The notes under the pieces: generated by a model | Seen by the model: only the letters and a program-made list of their open reading frames with translations | What the model was told of the DNA's origin: nothing | Database searches by the model: none | Assembly: GCA_031276435.1 (NCBI GenBank) | Contig: JAISNB010000223.1 | Location: forward strand, 1 to 5,237 | Origin: Burkholderiaceae bacterium | Lineage (GTDB): Bacteria > Pseudomonadota > Gammaproteobacteria > Burkholderiales > Burkholderiaceae_C | Direction: 5' to 3' | DNA length: 5,237 nucleotides | Part shown: positions 1 through 5,237 of the stretch, piece by piece | Layout: each line of letters begins with the position of its first letter | Numbering within the stretch: the first letter of the stretch is position 1 | Program-made: the position numbers and the translations under genes

Positions 1-162
1 CAGTTGATCGAGCACCCGCGGGCCGACGATGCTGGCCGTCAGCACCAGAATGACCAGCACCACCAGCAGTTCGATCAAGGTAAAACCGCGCCGCCGCCGC
101 GCGGCAGAGTGCAAGCTGCCCTGAAATGGCGTTTTTTTGTTGGAGCGATTGAACAGGAACAT
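1..162 (-). CDS. gspG: Type II secretion major pseudopilin GspG, N-terminal part (3' end beyond window)
   Basis: The major pseudopilin is processed by the prepilin peptidase and polymerises into the periplasmic pseudopilus that drives substrates through the outer-membrane secretin. Fifty-four codons are visible. They show a basic leader ending in RRRRG, followed by a textbook prepilin signature: FTLIE with Glu at mature position 5, then a hydrophobic helix of about 20 residues (LLVVLVILVLTASIV), then GPRVLDQL. The VGPRV element after the helix is typical of GspG rather than of the minor pseudopilins. Cleavage is expected between Gly26 and Phe27. The ATG at 162-160 was chosen because AGAGGA lies 9 nt upstream. 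The resulting 26-residue leader is long for GspG; a TTG at 114-112 would give a 10-residue leader. The gene follows gspF by 34 nt, the usual F-G order. The C-terminal globular domain with its calcium site lies outside the window. Family assignment is firm, and GspG specifically is very likely. Confidence 0.93.
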   Translation of the reverse strand, partial: MFLFNRSNKKTPFQGSLHSAARRRRGFTLIELLVVLVILVLTASIVGPRVLDQL

Positions 163-171
163 TTTTGAAAA

Positions 172-177
172 TCCTCT
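172..177 (-). promoter_or_regulatory. Ribosome binding site of gspG
   Basis: AGAGGA on the minus strand lies 9 nt before the ATG of gspG, inside the 34-nt gspF-gspG gap. It is the clearest Shine-Dalgarno sequence in the window and decides the gspG start. The other junctions rely on overlap or weak sites. A stronger site here fits the need for many more GspG copies than GspE or GspF; that link is inference. Confidence 0.7.
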
Positions 178-196
178 TGGGGAAAGTGGCAATGCA

Positions 197-1408
197 TCAA
201 ACCATGTCGTTGACGGAAAGAACGCCACTCAAAATGGAAACGATGATAAATGCAACAAAGATGCCCAGCACAATGATGATGAGCGGCTCCACCACGGTGA
301 GCAGGCGGCCCATGGTGCGGCGGCCTTCGTCCTCGTAGCGGTCGGCCAGGCTGAGCAGGGTTTCGTCGAGCTGGCCGGTTTCTTCGGCCACGCGGATCAG
401 TTGCGGCGCGCTCGATTTGCCCAGGTAGCGCGTGGAAAAGCCCGCCGACAGGCGGCCCCCGGCCTTGACCTGGGCCACCAGCGGCTCCATGTCGGCGCGC
501 AGCGCCGCGTTGGTCAGCGTGTCGATGCCGATGCGCAAGGCGTCCACCAGCGGTACGCCGCGCTGCAACAGCGTGCCCAGGGTGCGGAAATAGATGGCGA
601 ACTGGAGGTTGCGCACCACCCGCCCGAGCAGGGGCAAATCCAGCAGCGCGCCGTGCGTCTTGAGCCGCCCGTCGGGCGTACCCGCCCAGTGCGAGAGCAG
701 CAGGAAAAGCGCCGCCAGCGCCGCCAGCAACGCGATCCAGTGGCCGCGCAGGAAGTCGCTGATCCTGAGCACCAGTTGGGTCGAATACGGCAGCGCGTCG
801 CCCATGGAGTCAAAAATGTCCCTGAACTGCGGCACCACGAACACCATCAGGATGACCAGCGAGAGCACCGCCACGACCAGCAAAATGACCGGGTACAGCA
901 TGGAGGAGATGACGTAGTTGCGCAGCTTGTCATCGGCTTCAAGCTGCGCGGTCAGCTCCTTGAGGATGGCGTGCAGCGCGCCCGAGGCCTCGCCCGCGCG
1001 GATCAGCACCAGATAGCGCCGCCCCAGATCGGCCTGGCGGGGCAGCAGCGCCTGGTACAGCGACTTGCCGCCGCGCACGTTTTCTTCCACCTCGGCGACA
1101 AAGGCGCGCACCCGGTCGTTGACGGCGGTTTCCCGCAGCATGGCCAGCGCGCGATCGAGCGGCATGTTGGCCTTCTTGAGGTGCCCCATCTCGCGCGTGA
1201 AAAACAACACCTCACCGCGCGTGAGCCTGCCCGCACCGCGCGCCGCCGGGGCATCGGCGGCCTGCTGCGCCTGGCCGCTGTGGATGGCAACGGGCGTGAT
1301 GCCCTGGCCGATCAGGCGCAGCCGGGCGGCCTCCTGGCTGGCCGCGCGCACCGCGCCCTGGCAGGGCTTGCCATCGGCGGCAACTCCGGCGTACTGGAAT
1401 TCAGTCAT
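197..1408 (-). CDS. gspF: Type II secretion inner-membrane platform protein GspF
   Basis: GspF is the polytopic inner-membrane protein of the type II secretion assembly platform. It couples the GspE motor to insertion of pseudopilin subunits. The 403-residue length is normal for the family. A cytoplasmic N-terminal segment (MTEFQYAGVAADGK) is followed by two homologous T2SSF domains, at about residues 68-192 and 272-394. Each carries the conserved acidic element of the family: RAGEASGAL at 137-145 and VAEETGQLDE at 340-349. Predicted membrane segments are at about 171-193 (starting LYPVILLVVAV), 222-241 and 370-395 (VVEPLIIIVLGIFVAFIIV). The ATG overlaps the 3' end of gspE by 8 nt (ATGACTGA) and has only a weak ribosome binding site, so translational coupling to gspE is likely. 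The stop is TGA at 199-197. No frameshift or missing segment is seen. Confidence 0.96.
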   Translation of the reverse strand: MTEFQYAGVAADGKPCQGAVRAASQEAARLRLIGQGITPVAIHSGQAQQAADAPAARGAGRLTRGEVLFFTREMGHLKKANMPLDRALAMLRETAVNDRVRAFVAEVEENVRGGKSLYQALLPRQADLGRRYLVLIRAGEASGALHAILKELTAQLEADDKLRNYVISSMLYPVILLVVAVLSLVILMVFVVPQFRDIFDSMGDALPYSTQLVLRISDFLRGHWIALLAALAALFLLLSHWAGTPDGRLKTHGALLDLPLLGRVVRNLQFAIYFRTLGTLLQRGVPLVDALRIGIDTLTNAALRADMEPLVAQVKAGGRLSAGFSTRYLGKSSAPQLIRVAEETGQLDETLLSLADRYEDEGRRTMGRLLTVVEPLIIIVLGIFVAFIIVSILSGVLSVNDMV

Positions 1409-3152
1409 TTTGGCGCGCCACGCGCAGCACCTCTTCAGCCGTGGTCAGGCCAGCCATGGCCTTGCCAGCGCCGTCCTGCAACAGGTTGCCCGCCACGAAA
1501 GAGACTTCAGCGGGCAGGATGGACGAGCCTTTTTCCACAATGGCCCGCTTGGTCTGCTCGGATAGCAGCATCAATTCGTGCACGGCCAGGCGGCCCCGGT
1601 AGCCCGTGCCCCGGCATTGGGGGCACCCCACGGCGCGGTACATGGACTGGCCCGGCGCCAGCGCCACGCCCAGCGAGGCCGCCGCCGCGCGGGCCTGCGC
1701 CTCTGGCAAAGTGGCCTTGCAGGCGCCGCACAACTGGCGCACCAAACGCTGCGCCAGCACGCCAATGACCGACGCGGTAATCAGGTATGGCTCCACACCC
1801 ATGTTGATGAGCCGCACGATGGCCCCCAGCGCGCTGTTGGTGTGCAGGGTGGAGAGCACCAGATGCCCGGTCAGCGCGGCCTGCACGGCGATGCCGGCGG
1901 TTTCGCCGTCGCGCATTTCGCCGATCATGATGACGTCCGGATCCTGCCGCAGAAACGAGCGCAGCGCTTGCGCGAAGGTCAGCCCGATCTGCGGCTGCAC
2001 CTGCACCTGGTTGAGCCATTGCAGCCGGTATTCCACGGGGTCTTCCACCGTGAGGATTTTGAGGTTGGCACCGTCCAGCTCGCTCAGCGAGGCGTACAGC
2101 GTGGTCGACTTGCCCGATCCCGTGGGGCCGGTGACCAGGAAGATGCCGTGCGGCACCTTGAGCACATCGCGCAGCGCGCGCAGCGTGGGCGGCGCGAAAT
2201 GCAGGCGCTCCAGCGAGAGCATGTCCGTGCTTTTTTCCAGCAGGCGCATGACCACCGATTCGCCAAACATGGTGGGCACAGTGGAAACGCGCGCGTCCAT
2301 TTCCTTGCCGTGCACGCGCACCTTGGTGCGCCCGTCCTGCGGCAGGCGGCGCTCGGCAATGTCGAGCTGCGAGAGGATTTTGACGCGCGAGATGATGGCG
2401 GGTGCGTCCTTGGCGTCGATCTCGTCGATGGGGTAAAGCTCGCCGTCCACGCGGATGCGCACCACCGATTTGTCCTCGTAGGTTTCGATGTGGATGTCCG
2501 AGGCGCGCGCGGCCACGGCGTGCGAGAGAATCTGGTTGACGCGCTGGATGACCGGCGCCTCGGAGGCCATGTCGCGCAAGTGCTCGATGAATTCGGTGGC
2601 TTCCAGCCGGCTGGCCGCGTTGTCTTCGGGCTGTTCGCTTTCCGGAAAGAACCATTCCTTGAGCCGGGCCGCCACCTCGGAGGCCAGCCCGTAATGGATC
2701 ACGGGCACGCGCCCGAACACCAGGCGCAAGGCGTTGTGCAAGGCGGGCGCCTGCGCGTTGGGCGAGGCAAAGGCCGGTGGCTCGGCGCCAGCGGCAACCG
2801 GCCCCATGGGCAGCAGGTTGTGTGCCAGCAAAAAGGCGCTGTTGAGCACTTCGATTTCCGGCCTGGCCGCCGGGAACTGCTCGGCACGCACCAGTTGCAG
2901 CCCCGCCAGTTGGGCCAGCGCCTGGTAGACATCGGTCTCGGCCACCAGCCCCAGGCGCACCAGCAGCGCGTCCAGATCGCCGCCCAGCGAGCGTTTGGCT
3001 TCCAGCGCGCGCTCCAGGTCGTTGCGCGAGAGCTTGTGCTGCCCCAGCAGGAATTCGCCGAGCGCGTCCTCGCGCGCCGCCACCGCCGTCGCCGGGTTGT
3101 CTTGCGCGTCGCGGGCCGGGGGGCTTGCCGCGTCCATATTGAGAGTTGCCAT
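1401..3152 (-). CDS. gspE: Type II secretion assembly ATPase GspE
   Basis: GspE is the cytoplasmic hexameric ATPase that powers pseudopilus assembly, docking on GspL and GspF. Numbering from the ATG at 3152 (583 aa), an N-terminal T2SSE_N/MshEN-type domain covers about 30-165 (with GEFLLGQHKLSRNDLE). The catalytic domain follows, with Walker A GPTGSGKST at 342-350, Asp box TVEDPVEY at 368-375, Walker B DPDVIMIGEMRD at 404-415 and His box TGHLVLSTLHTN at 428-439. Zinc-binding cysteines occur as two CxxC pairs (475/478 and 510/513), ending in GTGYRGR. The tetracysteine motif is typical of GspE/PilB and absent from PilT retraction ATPases. The start at 3152 lies 5 nt after the stop of the upstream glycosyltransferase. 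The frame stays open to an ATG at 3251, but that would overlap the upstream gene by 94 nt; an ATG at 3137 is also possible. PilB is the main alternative, made unlikely by the gspF and gspG neighbours. All catalytic residues are present. Confidence 0.95.
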   Translation of the reverse strand: MATLNMDAASPPARDAQDNPATAVAAREDALGEFLLGQHKLSRNDLERALEAKRSLGGDLDALLVRLGLVAETDVYQALAQLAGLQLVRAEQFPAARPEIEVLNSAFLLAHNLLPMGPVAAGAEPPAFASPNAQAPALHNALRLVFGRVPVIHYGLASEVAARLKEWFFPESEQPEDNAASRLEATEFIEHLRDMASEAPVIQRVNQILSHAVAARASDIHIETYEDKSVVRIRVDGELYPIDEIDAKDAPAIISRVKILSQLDIAERRLPQDGRTKVRVHGKEMDARVSTVPTMFGESVVMRLLEKSTDMLSLERLHFAPPTLRALRDVLKVPHGIFLVTGPTGSGKSTTLYASLSELDGANLKILTVEDPVEYRLQWLNQVQVQPQIGLTFAQALRSFLRQDPDVIMIGEMRDGETAGIAVQAALTGHLVLSTLHTNSALGAIVRLINMGVEPYLITASVIGVLAQRLVRQLCGACKATLPEAQARAAAASLGVALAPGQSMYRAVGCPQCRGTGYRGRLAVHELMLLSEQTKRAIVEKGSSILPAEVSFVAGNLLQDGAGKAMAGLTTAEEVLRVARQND

Positions 3153-3157
3153 TGGTT

Positions 3158-4114
3158 TCAGGGCCTGATCGATGCTCCGGATTTTCCCCGAAAGCCGTGC
3201 CAAAGCCCAAGCGTCCACATTTTGAAGTACTGCCAACGCCGGGGCGCGCAAATTGAAAAGACCACGAAGCGCTTGAATTGTTGCACCGCGTGATGCCGCT
3301 TGGTGTGCGCGTCGATGCGCACGCTTTTGAGCATCAGCACCAGATTGCGGGCCTGGTAGTAATGCCGCCAGGCCGGATGCAGGGGCACTTCGCGGCCCGC
3401 GATGCGCACCACTTTATCACCCAGATGGTGTTCCAGCGCGGCATCGCACACGCCCCAGATGTGATAACCCTGGACGCGCGCGCGCAGGCACCATTCCACG
3501 TCCACCCAGTCGATGAAGAAGTCTTCGCGCATCAGGCCTATCTGCCGCAGCACGGGCACGGGAATCAGGCAGCCAGAGGCGATGACGTGGTCCACGAGCA
3601 CGGGGCCGCTTTGCCGCTCGCAGCCAATCCATTGCAGGCGCCAGCCCCGGCTGCGGAAAAATATCGGGCGCTGTTTTTCGCGCCGCGCGTCAAAGTAGCG
3701 CGGCCCCGCCGCCGCGGCCCGCGGGTCTTGTTGCAGCGCCGCCAGCAGCGCGCGCACCATGTCGCCCTGGGGCAGGCTGTCGTGATCCATCAGCAAGATG
3801 TGGGTCGCGCCGTTGGCGCAGGCCCATTCAATGCCCCGGTTTTGCGCGTAGCCAATGCCGTGGTTGCCATCGAGCCAGATGGGGTGCACCTGGCCCGGCG
3901 GGCACTCGGGCAGCCAGCGCGCCAAGTCCTGCCCGGACGCGCTGTCGACCCAGACAATTTGATCGACCTGCCGCGACAAGGCGGCAAACTGGCGCATCAG
4001 GCGCAGCCAGTCGGCGCGGTGCGATACCACCACCGCGTGCACGCAAACGGCGGGCGCGGCGGCTGCTGCGGCATGGGCAGTGGCTGCGGCGGCAGATGTG
4101 GCGGATGTGTTCAT
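3158..4114 (-). CDS. Family 2 glycosyltransferase, rhamnosyltransferase-like (RfbF/WbbL type)
   Basis: This is a GT-A fold, inverting glycosyltransferase of 318 residues. It probably transfers a sugar, plausibly L-rhamnose from dTDP-rhamnose, to a lipid-linked glycan at the cytoplasmic face of the inner membrane. After an Ala-rich N-terminus (residues 5-20) comes the first strand AVCVHAVVVSHR. Next are WVDSASG (55-61), GNHGIGYAQNRGIEWA (83-98), the metal-binding DxD-type site LLMDHDSLP (107-115, with DHD at 110-112), and the acceptor and catalytic region DFFIDWVDVEWCLRARVQGY (198-217). The combination of MDHDS and FIDWVDVEWCLRA is the pattern of RfbF/WbbL-like rhamnosyltransferases. The C-terminus (PAWRHYYQARNLVLMLK, then basic residues) also fits that family. 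No transmembrane helix is evident. The ATG overlaps the stop of the upstream glycosyltransferase as ATGA and has GGGG 7 nt before it; gspE begins 5 nt after its stop. Enzyme class is firm. Rhamnose specificity is inferred from family resemblance. Confidence 0.88.
   Translation of the reverse strand: MNTSATSAAAATAHAAAAAAPAVCVHAVVVSHRADWLRLMRQFAALSRQVDQIVWVDSASGQDLARWLPECPPGQVHPIWLDGNHGIGYAQNRGIEWACANGATHILLMDHDSLPQGDMVRALLAALQQDPRAAAAGPRYFDARREKQRPIFFRSRGWRLQWIGCERQSGPVLVDHVIASGCLIPVPVLRQIGLMREDFFIDWVDVEWCLRARVQGYHIWGVCDAALEHHLGDKVVRIAGREVPLHPAWRHYYQARNLVLMLKSVRIDAHTKRHHAVQQFKRFVVFSICAPRRWQYFKMWTLGLWHGFRGKSGASIRP
4055..4102 (-). repeat. Alanine-rich low-complexity tract at the N-terminus of the GT2 gene
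   Basis: Residues 5-20 of the family 2 glycosyltransferase are almost entirely Ala, with isolated Thr, Ser and His, encoded by mixed GCN codons. The tract precedes the first core beta strand and is not part of the conserved fold. It may be a disordered extension. The codons are varied, not one perfect trinucleotide, so it is not an obvious slippage-prone microsatellite. Confidence 0.5.
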
Positions 4115-5237
4115 GGCGAAACCCCGCGCCACCGAGATCGCGAGTGTGCGCCAACTTCTGCGCGCATGAGGCGCTCGTAGGCATCGGTTATGGCGTCCCA
4201 GGTGTAATGCCCGGCCACGATTTGCCGCGCGCGTGCCGCGCGCTGCTGGCATTGCGCCGCGCTGGCCTGCGCGCGCCGCGCCAGCAGTGCGGCCAGTTGC
4301 TGCGGCGTTTGAAAGTAATCGCCCGCATCGCGCGCCACCTCGCGGTTGAAGGGGTTGTCGTGCGCGATGACCCAGTTGCCGCAGGCCAGGGCTTCGAGCA
4401 GCGACGGATTGGTGCCGCCCACCGAGTGCCCGTGCAGGTAGGCCGCGGCAAAAAACCGCAGGCATTGCAGGGCTGGCGCGTCGTACACGCCGCCCACAAG
4501 GCGCACGCGCGGCCCGGCCAGCGCCAGCAGGTCGCGCTGGTAGGCCGTGGCTGGCGTGATGGCGCCCGCCACCACGACGGGCCAGTCGCCTGCGTGCAGC
4601 AGGCAGCCGCGGATGATTTCCAGCACGTGGTTTTCAGGCTCTGGCCGCGCCACCACCAGCCAGTAGCCGCGCGGGCGCAACTGCCAGCGCGCGAGCAGGG
4701 CCGCGTCCACATCGGCGGCTTGCACCGGCTGCGCGCCATAGGCGATGAAGCTGCCCGGCGCGCCCCGGGGATAGGTCTGGCGCAGCCGCTCGGCAATGGC
4801 CTGGGCATCGGCAATCAGCCGACTCGCCACCTTGCTGGCCAGCCACTCCATGGCGCGCAGGTACAGCCGCGCGGCGCGGCTCCATTTGGTGCGCGCCCAT
4901 TCCAGCCCGTCCATGTTGATCCACACGGGCACGCCCCAGAGCCGGGGCCACCAGCAGGCCCACGCCGCGCCGTAGCCCAGCATGTAGACCAGATCATGGC
5001 CGCGCCGCGCGTCCCACAGGCAGGCGCAGTCGTAGGCCAGCACGGCAGCCGCGCCCCAGGGCGGGCGGCGCTTGTAGCGCACGCGCACGCCCTGGTGGCG
5101 CGCGTCATCCGGCGCGCGCTCGCACCCGGTTTCGGCATAGACGGTCACGGCATGGCCGCGCGCGGCCAGCCGCGTCGCCAGTTGCTCGGCAAAGGTTTCA
5201 AAGCCGCCGTAGCGCGCCGGAATGCCGCGCGTGCCCA
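4111..5237 (-). CDS. Family 4 glycosyltransferase, DUF1972/rhamnosyltransferase type (5' end beyond window)
   Basis: This is a GT-B fold, retaining-type (GT4) glycosyltransferase of the group with an N-terminal DUF1972 domain, which includes WchF/RgpA-like rhamnosyltransferases acting on lipid-linked polysaccharide precursors. The frame is open to the window edge: 374 residues are visible and about 6-7 N-terminal residues seem to be missing. The first visible residues, GTRGIPARYGGFETFAEQLA, form the glycine-rich loop of DUF1972 and usually follow MRIAIL-like starts, so a GTG at 5148 is not the true start. Later motifs, numbered from the first visible residue, are INMDGLEWARTKWS (106-119), ARPEPENHVLEII (196-208), and the donor-binding stretch GGTNPSLLEALACGNWVIAH (273-292) followed by DNPFNREV. 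These are strongly conserved in the group. It overlaps the GT2 gene by ATGA, suggesting coupled translation and work on the same glycan. The exact sugar and acceptor cannot be read from the sequence. Confidence 0.9.
   Translation of the reverse strand, partial: GTRGIPARYGGFETFAEQLATRLAARGHAVTVYAETGCERAPDDARHQGVRVRYKRRPPWGAAAVLAYDCACLWDARRGHDLVYMLGYGAAWACWWPRLWGVPVWINMDGLEWARTKWSRAARLYLRAMEWLASKVASRLIADAQAIAERLRQTYPRGAPGSFIAYGAQPVQAADVDAALLARWQLRPRGYWLVVARPEPENHVLEIIRGCLLHAGDWPVVVAGAITPATAYQRDLLALAGPRVRLVGGVYDAPALQCLRFFAAAYLHGHSVGGTNPSLLEALACGNWVIAHDNPFNREVARDAGDYFQTPQQLAALLARRAQASAAQCQQRAARARQIVAGHYTWDAITDAYERLMRAEVGAHSRSRWRGVSP

Noticed and set aside
1411..1420. Perfect 10-bp palindrome TGGCGCGCCA just upstream of the gspF start
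   Set aside because: It lies within gspE coding sequence and is the kind of GC-rich palindrome expected by chance in this composition. No second copy or operator context was seen.
137..1768. Long plus-strand open frame of 543 codons antisense to gspF and the 3' end of gspE
   Set aside because: Its product is a compositionally odd His/Gln/Arg-rich chain with no recognisable domain. It mirrors strongly supported minus-strand genes, so it is an effect of high GC and codon bias.
2735..2805. Pro/Ala-rich stretch in the GspE N-terminal domain as a possible insertion
   Set aside because: The following residues fit the ordinary T2SSE_N pattern (short strand, a loop, then the LRLVFGRVPV helix and strand), so no extra segment needs to be assumed.
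1578..3293. Long plus-strand open frame of 571 codons antisense to gspE
   Set aside because: It lies opposite the ATPase with all its motifs, is rich in His, Gln, Arg and Gly, and shows no domain or start signal. It is an antisense shadow.
3020..3300. Possible internal promoter for gspE in the relatively AT-rich 3' part of GT2
   Set aside because: TTGGCA and TTGCGC hexamers occur on the minus strand, but no -10-like hexamer lies at a suitable spacing.
3278..4180. Plus-strand open frame of 300 codons with a Gly/Cys-rich tail, opposite the GT2 gene
   Set aside because: The Gly/Cys stretch is just the reverse complement of the Ala-rich tract of GT2. No family resemblance is seen.
4115..4465. 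Upstream extension of the GT2 frame to an ATG at 4465
   Set aside because: The added 117 residues are Arg/Ala-rich out-of-frame sequence of the GT4 gene. The ATG at 4114 with its ATGA overlap is the natural start.

Overview
The window is GC-rich and completely coding. It carries five genes, all on the minus strand. Read in the direction of transcription (high to low coordinates) they are: a family-4 glycosyltransferase of the DUF1972/rhamnosyltransferase type (5' end beyond the window edge), a family-2 rhamnosyltransferase-like glycosyltransferase, then the type II secretion genes gspE (assembly ATPase), gspF (inner-membrane platform protein) and the first 54 codons of gspG (major pseudopilin). 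Strong G/C third-position bias and the style of the Gsp proteins suggest a betaproteobacterium, most likely Burkholderiales (Comamonadaceae-like). That placement is inference from composition and protein character, not from a marker gene.

Layout: 5237-4111 is GT4, 4114-3158 is GT2, 3152-1401 is gspE, 1408-197 is gspF, and 162-1 is the start of gspG. GT4 and GT2 overlap by ATGA. GT2 and gspE are 5 nt apart. gspE and gspF overlap by 8 nt (ATGACTGA). gspF and gspG are separated by only 34 nt, which contain a clear ribosome binding site. There is no room for a terminator and no convincing internal promoter, so the five genes look like one transcription unit.

Functionally there are two halves. 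The two glycosyltransferases resemble enzymes that build rhamnose-containing surface or exopolysaccharide repeat units on a lipid carrier at the cytoplasmic face of the inner membrane. GspE, GspF and GspG are the motor, platform and main fibre subunit of the type II secretion pseudopilus. All key motifs of the ATPase are intact. The notable point is the tight coupling of polysaccharide glycosyltransferases to the secretion motor genes, with no gspD or gspC directly in front of gspE. No mobile elements, RNA genes, CRISPR arrays or broken genes were seen. The window is otherwise ordinary, well-preserved coding sequence.
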